From the NCBI GenBank assembly GCA_963827905.1, contig CAWHCB010000001.1:186001-250000 (forward strand): a DNA stretch of 64,000 nt, given 5' to 3'. Both the position numbers and the translations under genes were made by a program. This document shows, piece after piece, positions 1-8,837 of this stretch. The DNA comes from JACXTP01 sp963827905 (GTDB lineage Archaea > Thermoplasmatota > Thermoplasmata > Methanomassiliicoccales > UBA472). Position 1 is the first letter of the stretch, and every line of letters starts with the position of its first letter. The notes under the pieces were generated by a model that worked only from the letters and a program-made list of their open reading frames with translations, had not been told where the DNA came from and ran no database searches.

Positions 1-1026
1 CCTCAGGCTGAACACCCATAGGGAACATGCTGGTTTATTCAACGTTCGTCGGGGGCAGCGATAGCGATTACGGCCTGAGCATCGCTCTCGATGCCTCGGG
101 CAATGCCTACGTCACTGGTGGCACCTATTCGATGGACTTCCCCATCGCCGACCCTTTCCAAGCGTCCAATGGAGGCGATGAGGACATCTTCCTCCTCAAA
201 CTGGGGTCATTCGCCGCGCCCTCAGAGCCTCTCGCCCTCACCGCCATTCCTGGTGATGGTCATGTCTTCCTCTCTTGGTCTGCGCCGAACGATGATGGCG
301 GTGCCCCGGTCGATTACTATATCGTGTTCAAGGACGGCTTGGACGTGGCCCATCCGATCGCCACCTCGTTCGACGTGACGGGACTGACCAACGGGGTCGC
401 TTACACCTTCGCGGTGGCCGCGCACAACTCGTTGGGGGTCGGTCCAACCACTCCCACGACCGAAGCGACACCAAGTACGGACATGGTGCTTCCAGGCGTA
501 CCGACGCTGCTAGAACTGACCGTTGGTGATTCCAAGGTGACGATAAGCTGGGGACCGCCTGCCAGTGGCGGCACTGGCATTGATTATTACATAATCTACA
601 GCAATGGCGTGGACGTCAAGCACTCGACCGAACTGACCACCGAGATGGTCGGCCTGACCAACGGGGTCGAATACTCCTTCGCGGTCGCCGCGCACAACGC
701 CGCCGGGACCGGGCCAGGAGACGGAGGTGGAACATGCCACGCCGAAGGCAAGCACCTCAGATGGCTCTGGCGGGCTTGACCTGACGATCATATTGGCAGT
801 GGTGGCGGCCATCGTCGTGGTTTTGCTGGTAGCGATATTCATGGTGAGAAGGAAAAAACCGACCGCTCCAATGGCTCCCATGCCTCCGAAGCCTGCGGAA
901 CCTGTCCCCCCTCCGATGCCGGTGGCTCCGATCCCACCGCCCGCCGAGGTCATCAAATATTGCCCCTGGTGCGGGGAGAGGGCGGGCGAGGAGTTCTGCG
1001 GTAATTGCGGCAGGAAGGTCAGCTGA
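1..1026 (+). CDS. Surface protein with SBBP and fibronectin III repeats, TM anchor and zinc ribbon (5' partial)
   Basis: The gene enters from the left edge. It begins inside a beta-propeller SBBP-type repeat (YSTFVGGSDSDYG...GNAYVTG), followed by two fibronectin type III domains with the recurring GLTNGV-Y-FAVAAHN core. A single transmembrane helix (about 780-860), a proline-rich linker and a C-terminal zinc ribbon (CPWCGE...CGNCG) close the protein. The topology implies an extracellular adhesion or binding part and a cytoplasmic Zn finger. The reading frame changes near 13-18 and again near 710-722, where TEVEHATPKAS joins the FnIII domain to the TM segment. Both look like single-base errors. 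The specific ligand is unknown. Confidence 0.75.
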
Positions 1027-1227
1027 GATGATCTCCATGTGCCACCTTCCATCAAATGATGGACAGTTCGGTTCGAGGTGGTCCGGTGATCGATCATTGA
1101 AGCATACGATTATCGTCATCTCAGGTCTGAAACATATCGCAGCGAACTGCCCAGCCATATTACTTGACTTGCCATTAAATAGTACGATTGCAAATATTCC
1201 AATGTTCAGGGCAGGGGGGTAAATTCA

Positions 1228-2638
1228 ATGGCATTCGAACCGTACGAACTTGAGCCAGCATTTTTAGAGCAGGCCAAATACAAATCCGAGATCACCGAAT
1301 CGGTGGAAAAGAAATTGGAAATGGGGAAGCAGCTTGAGGGAGACGGTCCTTCGAGAGGACCTCGGAGATTGGACCCCACCGAAGAATAGGCGTGACCCTA
1401 TCGAAATCATAATCGAATCTAATGAAGGGAGGCTCGAGGACCTCATACCCATCCGTCATGGAAGGATGATGGTGAGCCCGTTCACTTTCCTGAGAGGTTC
1501 TGCGGCCGTAATGGCATATGACCTATCCAACACCCCCACCACCGGACTGACGGTTCAGGCCTGCGGGGATTGCCATCTGAGCAACTTCGGTCTCTTCGCC
1601 ACGCCAGAACGGAATCTCATATTCGACGTGAACGACTTCGATGAGACCATTCCCGGTCCATGGGAATGGGACATGAAAAGATTGGTCGCCAGCATCTATG
1701 TCGGTTATAGCCCAGGCGGGAGGTCGGCAAAGGAAGCCTACAATCTATCACTGGTCTGTGCCGCTGCATATAGGAGGGCCATGAGACGCATGGCCGGAAT
1801 GACCGCTTTGGACATATGGTACTTCCAGCTCGATATCGATACCTTTGACAAGGCAGCGAAGGCCGCGGAGGTGAAGAAAAGGCTCAAGGCAGCGGACGAG
1901 GCGGCCCGAAAGAGGGTCCATGAATATGTGTTCCCGAAGATCACGGAGTCCGTCGGTGGATATAGAGCAAGATCGTTGACGAACCGCCGCTTGTCACACA
2001 CATGTCCGATCCAACAGATAAAAGAGGTCCTGGTCGAGGTCTTGAACGACTACCGGGCATCCATGCCACACAATACACAGGTCATCCTAGACCGTTACAA
2101 GTTAAGCTGACGTGGCTCGCAAAGTGGTCGGCGTCGGAAGTGTGGGGACCCGTTGCTTCTTCACATTGTTGGAGGCCAGGGAGAACGATCCGTTGTTGCT
2201 GCAGATCAAAGAGGCAAGGGACTCTGTCCTCGAACCATACGTCAAGAAAAGTAAGATTCAGGAACAATGGTCAACGGGTGGTCGTGGGCCAGAAGATCAT
2301 GCAATCGGCCAGCGACATGTTCCTCGGTTGGACCAAGCATAAGGGACGTGGACTTTTACATCAGGCAGCTGAAGGACATGAAGATCAGCGCCGTCATCGA
2401 GAGCCAACCGATGGAGATGGCCTATGCCTATGTTGCGGCATGCGCGCTCGTCCTGGCAAAGGCCCATGGAAGGTCTGGGGACCCGGCCCTGATCGCCGGA
2501 TACCTTGGGAAAGGGGATGCCTTCGACTATGCCATGGCAGATTTCGCGAGGAGCTACGCGGTCCAGACCGCCAAGGACCATCAGGCGATGCTGGAGGCCA
2601 TCGAATCGGGGAGGATTGAGGCTAGACCGGGATTTTAA
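1228..2638 (+). CDS. DUF2252 family protein (frame-disrupted)
   Basis: The product matches the DUF2252/COG4320 family, which has a kinase-like fold and no established function. Visible family signatures are RHGRM, FLRG, the CGDCHLSNFG motif, FDVNDFDET, WEWDMKRL and VVGVGSVGTRC. The ATG at 1228 follows an AGGGGGG ribosome site, and a TATA-like ATTAAATAG lies near 1171. The frame shifts near 1335, 2110, 2255 and 2346, but every segment is in family order and the total of about 470 codons fits the family length. The four breaks are more likely sequence errors than decay, although a real pseudogene cannot be excluded. Confidence 0.8.
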
Positions 2639-2784
2639 GATGGACTGGATCGAACGATGAGACTATCATCTGGTAGATAATGCCTAAACCCGTCAGACCA
2701 CCTCTCTCATTTGCGAAGAACAGAAAGAGCGAGTGATCGTTCATCATTCTGGTTAAAGTCGAGAGGAACTGGAAGGAGATCGAG

Positions 2785-3748
2785 ATGAAAGCAGTCGTAT
2801 GGACCAAATATGGACCTCCAGATGTGTTAAAGCTCCAGGATGTGGAGAGACCGATCCCTAAGGACGATGAGGTTCTGGTCAAGGTCCATGCATCATCCAT
2901 CAATTCATGGGACTGGGAGCTCCTGAACGGTAGAGCCCATTTCACATCTGGGGGGTCGTTTGAAACCCCCTTACAAGATACTCGGATGCGATGTGGCGGG
3001 AACGGTTGAAGAAGTGGGCAGGAACGTCACACGCTTTTCCGCCCAGGAGATGAGGTGTTCGGAGACATCTCGCGGGACGGCTGGGGTGGTTTCGCAGAGT
3101 TCGTCTGTGCCAGAGAAACATCATTTTCATTAAAGAAGGCGAGCTTGTCCTTCGAGCAGGCAGCGGCAATACCTCAGGCGGCGACGCTCGCCCTTCAGAG
3201 CCTTCGGGACAAAGGGAAGATCCGCTCTGGACAACGGGTTCTGATAAACGGTGCGGGAGGTGGCGTGGGCACGTTCGCGGTCCAGATCGCGAAATCGTTC
3301 GGGGCGGAGGTCACGGGCGTGGACAGGGCAGAGAAATTGGACATGCTGCTTTCGATCGGCGCGGACCACGTCATCGATTATGCCAAGGAGGATTTCACCA
3401 GGAGCGGGCAGGAATATGACCTGATCGTCGATGTCGTGTCCCATCGCTCGGTCTTCGATTACAAGCGTGCATTGGCCCCCAAGGGCATCTGTGTCCTCGT
3501 CGGAGGTTCTGGAGGTGCGGTCTTCGAATCCCTGCTCCTTGGCTCATGGGCCCTTGGGAACAGGAAGGTCACTTTACTATTGTACAAACCGAATCCTCGA
3601 GACCTGACCACGATCGGCGATCTCATCGAAGCTGGCAAGGTCGTACCGGTCATCGACAGGTCGATACCCGCTCAGCGAGGTTGCCGATGCGTTCCGATAT
3701 TATGCGGAAGGCAACGTCAAAGGAAAGATCGTTGTGACCGTTCAATGA
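2785..3748 (+). CDS. MDR-family NAD(P)-dependent oxidoreductase (quinone oxidoreductase-like, frame-disrupted)
   Basis: The product is a medium-chain dehydrogenase/reductase of the zinc-free quinone-oxidoreductase type. It has an N-terminal GroES-like domain (MKAVVWTKYGPPDVLKL) and a Rossmann fold with the NAD(P) motif INGAGGGVGTFAVQIAK and the GADHVIDY signature. Its C-terminus, VADAFRYYAEGNVKGKIVV, lies in another frame and ends at the TGA at 3746-3748. It should reduce quinones or enoyl substrates with NADPH, but the substrate is not readable. Frame changes fall near 2955, 3040 and 3668. AAGGAGAT before the ATG supports the start. Confidence 0.82.
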
Positions 3749-3810
3749 TATGCAATGGCATCTTTTTACCTCACACCCATCTCACCTCAATGATTGGTCG
3801 GTCGTATCTT

Positions 3811-4557
3811 TTACTTGTTCAGTTCTGGAGAGCCGGCCAATATCTCCGTGAAGATCCTTCTTTCCGCCTTTCTCAGGTGCTCCAAAAGCGTTGGCTTGCT
3901 GATGTTCACCTTTTCTGACAATTGCTCGCTGCTTATCCTCTTGGGGATGTCATAGTAGCCATATCTGTAGGCGGCGGTCATTATCTCCCGCTGCTTGTCC
4001 GTCAGAATGGATAGGAGGTCCTTCTTCTCATAGGTCGACTGCTTGAAGGTCATATTGACGACCTTGCCAATGTGGGCCTTCACCATTTCAACGAATCTCA
4101 TCATGTCCTTCTGGCCGCTGATGAAGCTGACGATGATCCTGTCCTCGGATATCAGGCTGGGAGCGGTGTAGATGAGGTTCAGTTCTGACTTGAACATATC
4201 ATTGGCCTCTTCCGTTTCGTGTCCCAATACCAAGCAGATATGCTTGTCGCCTTCTGACCTGATCACACTGAGGATGTCCATGTTGCCGATGGAGGTCAGC
4301 TCATCGATCGAAACGTTCTCCTTCAGATGACATTCGATGAGATCGACATAGAGACCTTTCACATGGTCCATCTTCAGGACCTCCAGGACCTCGTAGGAGC
4401 GGATGTGGGTGAACATCGGCCTCTGGGCTTCCTTCGTGGTCTCGTAGGGTTCTATCTCGATGATCACTTTCCGCATCGGCATATTAGCATGATCGTGGTA
4501 GATTGTATATAAAGTGCCATATATGTATGGCTCAAATTCCAAGTATTTTTCAATCAT
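3811..4557 (-). CDS. Bacterio-opsin-activator-like HTH_10 transcriptional regulator
   Basis: The 248-residue protein has a C-terminal HTH_10 domain of the haloarchaeal Bat type (LTDKQREIMTAAYRYGYYDIPKR followed by a helix-turn-helix around SEQLSEKVNISKPTLLEHLRKAE). The N-terminal ~170 residues form a Bat-like sensory region with no clear cofactor motif. The gene is intact, and an AAGGA precedes the ATG. It is divergent from the DUF4386 gene with about 30 bp between starts. The TATA-like tracts at 4505-4535 may serve both, so it may regulate that membrane protein. Confidence 0.8.
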   Translation of the reverse strand: MIEKYLEFEPYIYGTLYTIYHDHANMPMRKVIIEIEPYETTKEAQRPMFTHIRSYEVLEVLKMDHVKGLYVDLIECHLKENVSIDELTSIGNMDILSVIRSEGDKHICLVLGHETEEANDMFKSELNLIYTAPSLISEDRIIVSFISGQKDMMRFVEMVKAHIGKVVNMTFKQSTYEKKDLLSILTDKQREIMTAAYRYGYYDIPKRISSEQLSEKVNISKPTLLEHLRKAERRIFTEILAGSPELNK

Positions 4558-4586
4558 TCCGTCCTTCTTAGGAATAAACCTGAGTG

Positions 4587-5304
4587 ATGAAAATGACAGA
4601 AAGATACTACAGAAAGACCGCGGCGATCGTGGGAGCGTTGTTCATCATCGCCACTGTGACCTCGATAGCCGCCATACCCTTTTTGGGCACAGCTCTCGAT
4701 GGTCCTGATTATATCCTCGAGCTGCCTGATATCGAGAACGATGTCGTGATGGCAGCGATGCTCGATGACCATCCTGGCCATCTCATTGGTCGGTATTGGG
4801 GCTTTAATGTTCCCGATCCTCAGAAAACATGCTGAGGGTCTCGGGATGGCATATGCTGGAATCAGACTCGTGGAAGCGATCTTTATCGTTTTCAGTACGG
4901 TCTGTCTTCTGGGGATGCTGTCAATGGGCCAGGACTATGCAGCTGGACGCCTGGACGAAGCTAGCTCTCAATCCATGGGCGCATTATTGATCTCGTTACG
5001 GGAATGGTCCCTTTTGTTCGGGACGTTGATATTCCTGGGCCTGGGAGGTCTGACGCTCAACTATATCCTATATCGATCAAGGCTCGTGCCCCGATGGCTA
5101 TCGACATGGGGCCTTATCGGGGGCGTTGGCATCCTGATATACGGTACAATGGGTCTGTTCGGCACCGACACGAGCTCGTTCGACGCCACGACCCTCTTGG
5201 CCGCCCCGATCGCGGTGCAGGAGATGGTGTTCGCCTCATGGTTGATCGTCAAAGGATTCGATATGCCGACCTATGATGCTGGAGTGGTTCAGGCGAGAGA
5301 TTGA
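4587..5304 (+). CDS. DUF4386 family integral membrane protein (frame-disrupted)
   Basis: The product has about six hydrophobic helices and the DUF4386 pattern: an N-terminal helix starting YYRKTAAIVGALFIIATVTS, then RLVEAIFIVFSTV, LREWSLLFGTLIFLGLGGL, LYRSRLVPRWLSTWGLIGG and a final helix before VKGF. The function of the family is unknown. The first segment and the rest are in different frames, with the shift near 4762. GTG at 4584 and ATG at 4587 or 4593 are all possible starts. The HTH_10 regulator next door is divergent and is the likely controller. Confidence 0.72.
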
Positions 5305-5410
5305 ATCATGAACACGAGGCGGAGGATGATCAAGAAGAAAAAACACCTCCTTAATTTTTTTTATTAAAGCAGGAAAGTATTATAGATTTGTTAGCTAGTG
5401 ATACTACACA

Positions 5411-5626
5411 ATGTCCCCCTGGGTAAGCGAAATATTTGGTGCAACTCGGGAACGAAATGACAATGATGAGAGGATAAGAAAGCAAACCTTACCAAAGAAA
5501 GACCAAGAAGAGAGTTCCATCGGCCTTTCAGAAAAAGAGAAGAAAGCCGTTAATCTTTGGGTAAAAATCACCTTTATAATCGTTTTACTCGTCATAGCTA
5601 TTTGGTTCATTTTTACTCAAATCTGA
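5411..5626 (+). CDS. Small single-pass membrane protein of unknown function
   Basis: The 71-residue product has a charged N-terminal half (lysine- and glutamate-rich, residues 15-48) and one C-terminal transmembrane helix (about 50-70, ITFIIVLLVIAIWFIFTQI). A TATA-like TATTATAG at about 5379 lies ~30 bp upstream, so the message would be nearly leaderless. I do not recognise the family. The gene lies in an AT-rich stretch just left of the tRNA-Ala-anchored repeats, and its codon use is more AT-rich than that of the flanking housekeeping genes. Confidence 0.5.
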   Translation: MSPWVSEIFGATRERNDNDERIRKQTLPKKDQEESSIGLSEKEKKAVNLWVKITFIIVLLVIAIWFIFTQI

Positions 5627-5664
5627 AACAACCCCGTAATTCTTACTGATTAAAAAATGCAAGA

Positions 5665-5713
5665 GCCCGAAATAATCGCGGTTGGCCAGGAAAATGGTGG
5701 ACAGCGCGGGATT
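5665..5713 (+). repeat. Copy 1 of tRNA-Ala 3'-end repeat (att-like)
   Basis: This copy ends in tggtggacagcgcgggatt (5695-5713), identical for 19 nt to the 3' end of the tRNA-Ala gene including its encoded CCA (7143-7161). The similarity extends left through a cccgaaa...gccag block that also precedes copy 2 and, more loosely, the real tRNA. It lies in a stretch (5627-5932) with no gene. The structure resembles a recombination site at a tRNA 3' end. Confidence 0.6.
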
Positions 5714-5932
5714 GCTGCCCAAGAAATCGACTAGTTAGAGAACCTAAATTTCCATAAGTGGAAACCGATTAGATGACGTGTGAAAGATGAAAAAACCGCT
5801 TTCCTTATTTCCTGAGCCCCATAAGGCCCGGAGTGATTTGTAACCACAGCCCCGGCTAGATTGAGTACCGACATAATTTTATAATGATGGATTTTATATT
5901 TTACTGACTTGAACGATAAAAGGTAGAATGCA

Positions 5933-6295
5933 ATGACCGGCGAACAATCAAGGATATGCACTGGATGCGGTAGGCAGATCTCAATGGAAAATAACTTCTG
6001 CCCCTACTGCGGTCGGTCAAGGAACCAACAACAACCTTATGGCATGCCGTATACGCAGCCCTACCAACAACAGCAATATGAGCCGCTTGGAGGATTAAAA
6101 TATGCGCTTTATCTTGTCTCTTTCATCAGTATACTTATTGGGGTCGTCATCTACCTGATATGGATGGATAGTCCGAGTCAAGAGAGGCGTGAGGTGGGTA
6201 AGAACTGCCTGATAATCAGCATCATAACGATTTTCCTCTCGGTCATATTATCCGCTGTAGTATACCTAATGATATTAGGGTCGTTCTACGGTTAG
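5933..6295 (+). CDS. Zinc-ribbon membrane protein
   Basis: The 120-residue protein starts with a zinc ribbon (CTGCGRQ...NNFCPYCGRS, two CxxC knuckles). A Gln/Pro/Tyr-rich linker (about residues 30-48) follows, then two transmembrane helices (about 56-76 and 92-115). This is the common archaeal zinc-ribbon/TM layout, with the ribbon presumably cytoplasmic. It is the only gene between repeat copies 1 and 2, so it looks like cargo of a small tRNA-anchored cassette. The biochemical role is unknown. Confidence 0.65.
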   Translation: MTGEQSRICTGCGRQISMENNFCPYCGRSRNQQQPYGMPYTQPYQQQQYEPLGGLKYALYLVSFISILIGVVIYLIWMDSPSQERREVGKNCLIISIITIFLSVILSAVVYLMILGSFYG

Positions 6296-6333
6296 CGGGC
6301 GAAGTGATTTGATGAGAAAAGCTCATTTTTCCT

Positions 6334-6390
6334 AAAACGGAAATAATCGCAGTTAGCCAGGAAAATGGTGGACAGCACGGTATTTATGAA
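6334..6390 (+). repeat. Copy 2 of tRNA-Ala 3'-end repeat (att-like, degenerate)
   Basis: Positions 6339-6380 repeat 5671-5712 almost base for base (aataatcgc-gtt-gccagg, then the tggtggacagc core), with a few substitutions. The continuation tatttatgaa weakly resembles the T-arm of tRNA-Ala. It separates the zinc-ribbon gene from the next gene, giving the order repeat-gene-repeat-gene-tRNA. Confidence 0.55.
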
Positions 6391-6569
6391 TACTGTGATA
6401 TCTTGCAATTTCGAAAAATGCCCTAATTCGAATGATCACTTTCGAGTGATAAATTGACGAAGACATTATTTCTTATTCAATTAAATAGAAATTAAACAGG
6501 TCTCATCTTTTTAAAATTAATATATAAGATTTTTCCATTTATTCTGTAAATGGGAAGGAGGGGTCACGA

Positions 6570-7028
6570 TTGGATGATCGGAATCTGAGGGGGCAAAAAA
6601 AGTCGAACGATCCCATTATTGTTAACTCTGATGTTCACGGTTCTGTTATTGAATATAGATGGGGAAGTTTTCTTAAGACATATTTTACAATTAAAGATGG
6701 GATGCTAAACGTGAATACCCGCCCAATTCCAATTTGCATGCCCAAATCGATTAGATGTGTCGATATCGATTACGTAGAATCAGATTATAAAATATTTTAT
6801 GCTAACACAAGAAACTCCAGTTATTACACCTATTTTATCGCAAAATTAACAAACGGATCCTCAATGGTATTGTTAAAACTGAACAGTGCTCGGAAAGATG
6901 ATGATCGTTTGGTTAATGAAATAAACCGAATATTGAACAAAAAACCGAAACCGAGGGAAGCATCCCGATCGAAATATGCCAAAAAAATAGTGCCTCCTGA
7001 AGACAGGTACTATGTAAGAAAAGATTAA
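6570..7028 (+). CDS. Protein of unknown function in tRNA-Ala cassette, possible PH-like fold
   Basis: The 152-residue product is probably cytoplasmic. It has a beta-rich middle (residues 30-105, YRWGSFLKTYFTIKDG...YFIAKLTNGSSMVLLKL) and a helix with a basic tail, an arrangement reminiscent of bacterial PH domains. That is only an impression from the pattern. A strong GGAAGGAGGGG at 6552-6562 selects the TTG at 6570. The gene is distinctly AT-rich beside GC-rich neighbours, which suggests transfer. It fills the second cassette, between repeat copy 2 and the tRNA gene. Confidence 0.5.
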   Translation: MDDRNLRGQKKSNDPIIVNSDVHGSVIEYRWGSFLKTYFTIKDGMLNVNTRPIPICMPKSIRCVDIDYVESDYKIFYANTRNSSYYTYFIAKLTNGSSMVLLKLNSARKDDDRLVNEINRILNKKPKPREASRSKYAKKIVPPEDRYYVRKD

Positions 7029-7142
7029 AAATTCTTTTTGCAAGCATAAATATCCATTGAGTTTGAACCGGCATCCGACTTGACGTTTTTATAAAGGTCA
7101 AAATGCCCGAAAATGGGCAGTTTTTGAAAAAGCCAGCGTGAG

Positions 7143-7218
7143 TGGTGGACAGCGCGGGATTTGAACCCGCGGCCTCCGCCTTGCGAAGGCGGCGATCTTC
7201 CAGCTGATCTAGCTGCCC
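7143..7218 (-). tRNA. tRNA-Ala (anticodon CGC), CCA encoded
   Basis: On the minus strand the cloverleaf is complete. The acceptor GGGCAGC pairs with GCTGTCC, the D arm is GATC/GATC, and the anticodon arm CCGCC-TTCGCAA-GGCGG carries anticodon CGC. The variable loop is AGGCC, the T arm GCGGG-TTCAAAT-CCCGC, the discriminator A, and CCA is encoded at 7143-7145. No intron is seen. Two upstream repeats copy its 3' end, so it has probably served as an integration site. Confidence 0.93.
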
Positions 7219-7279
7219 GTTGGAACCCTCGTATAATCCACAGGGATATAATGTTTTGCGAATGGCCCAGCCAGAGCGA

Positions 7280-8645
7280 TCACTTTCTCTTCTTCTTTGG
7301 AAGGAGCGCCCTGGCCTTCGCCACCACGCGGTCGGTGAGCACCGGTGCGACCCCGAGATAGTTGTTCGGGTCCATGATGGAATCCAACTCCTTGGCGGTC
7401 CATGCAAGAGCGGACGGCCTTGTCCTTGAGCAGCACGTCGCGGAAAAGCAGGCCCTCCGCATCGGCCTTCATGCTCGCTTTGCGGACGACCTCGTGCGCC
7501 TCCTGACGGCCCAAGCCCTTCGTGGCGAGCGCGATCATCACCGGTTCCGCCATGATGATCCCCTTGGCGCTGTCCAAGTTCGAACGCATCTTATCTGGAT
7601 AGACCATCAGTCCATCGAACACCGTCTCCATCTTGATCAATATCTCATCGGTGAGCACGAAGATGTGTGGCAGGATGAAGCGCTCGGCGCTGCTGTTGGT
7701 CAGGTCCCTCTCATGCCAAAGCACCATGTTCTCCATGGTGGGGATGCTGAACGAGCGCGCCACCCGGGCCAGCCCGCAGAGGTTCTCGGAGAGGACCGGG
7801 TTCCTCTTCTGGGCCATGGTGCTGGAACCGACCTGCTTCTTGACATCGAAGGCCTCGGCCAGCTCGCCGATCTCGGTGCGTTGCAGGTTCCGGACCTCGG
7901 TGGCATAGCGCTCACAGGATGTGCAGAAGATCGAAAGGGTGGAGACCAGCTCGGCGTAACGGTCCCGGCAGACGATCTGGGTCGCCGCCTCCTCCACCCC
8001 AAGCCCCAATCCGGACATGACCTTGTCCTGAAGTTCGATGACGTTACTGCCGAGCGCGGCGCCGGTGCCGATGGCCCCCGACATCTTGCCTACGCAGACC
8101 CGCTCGCGCATCTGCCTCAGACGCTCCAAGTGTCGGATGACCTCGCTGAGGAAACCGGCGACCTTGAAGCCGAAAGTGGTCGGTATGGCGAACTGCCCGT
8201 GCGTGCGACCGATCATCATCGTGTCGCGGTGCCTCTCGGCGAGGTCCGCCAGGGTCTTGATGAGCTTGAGCAGGTCCTGCTCTATCAGGTCCAAACCTTG
8301 CTTGATCTGTATCGCAGTGGCGGTGTCGATGATATCGTTCGACGTCGCCCCCAAATGAACGTATCTACCGGCGTCCCCGCATTGCTCCGACAGGGCCTTG
8401 ACCATGGCCATGACATCGTGTTTGGTCTCAGCCTCGATCTCCTTGACGCGGTCATTGGAGACATACTTGAGGTCGGCCTTGCGGTCGATCTCCTTGGCCG
8501 CTGCCTTCGGGACGGTCCCCAGGTCGGCGTGGGCCTTGGCCAATGCGGCCTCGACCCGAAGCTGGGTCTGGAGCCTGTTCTCCTCTGAGAATATCCCCTT
8601 TATCTCTTTACGCCCGTAACGGTAGTCCAATGGGCAAAGAAGCAT
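7280..8645 (-). CDS. purB: Adenylosuccinate lyase
   Basis: PurB cleaves adenylosuccinate to AMP and SAICAR to AICAR, both releasing fumarate, in purine synthesis. The product starts MLLCPLDYRYGRKEIKGIF and carries the fumarase-superfamily signature GSSTMAQKRNPVLSE and the catalytic histidine regions TSNDIIDT and GRTHGQ. The ATG at 8645 is preferred over the upstream in-frame ATG because PurB proteins start just before the SPLDYRYG-type motif and a GGAGTG sits in front. The last ~45 residues (TAKELDSIMDPNNYLG...KKKRK) lie in another frame after a shift near 7420. tRNA-Ala is immediately downstream. Confidence 0.92.
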
Positions 8646-8801
8646 GCGCGTACACTCCGGTGTAAGGTAAGGGCCATAGGCCTGCCTCATATAATAGCTT
8701 GTGTCCCCTCTGCATCGTTTTTCTATTTTCCGAACCTAGAGGCCAGCATACCATTCCTAGGCGGGGTGCGAAGGGACGATTGAGAACCATCCAGAAATTA
8801 A

Positions 8802-8811
8802 TTTATATAAT
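8802..8811 (+). promoter_or_regulatory. TATA box of the KaiC-like ATPase gene
   Basis: The sequence tttatataat lies about 30 bp before the TTG start at 8838. With the usual archaeal spacing, transcription would begin at about 8830, leaving only a few untranslated bases. The gene is therefore likely read from a leaderless or near-leaderless message. Confidence 0.6.
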
Positions 8812-8837
8812 GTTTCTGCTTCGATGGTACGATCAAT

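Noticed and set aside
5690..5720. Partial tRNA-Ala gene as a functional RNA
   Set aside because: Only the CCA end, the acceptor 3' strand and part of the T arm are present. It fits a recombination-site copy, not a split tRNA.
7362..8588. Long plus-strand frame opposite purB
   Set aside because: It is the shadow of purB: low-complexity, His/Asp/Leu-rich translation without motifs, while the minus strand gives a clear PurB.
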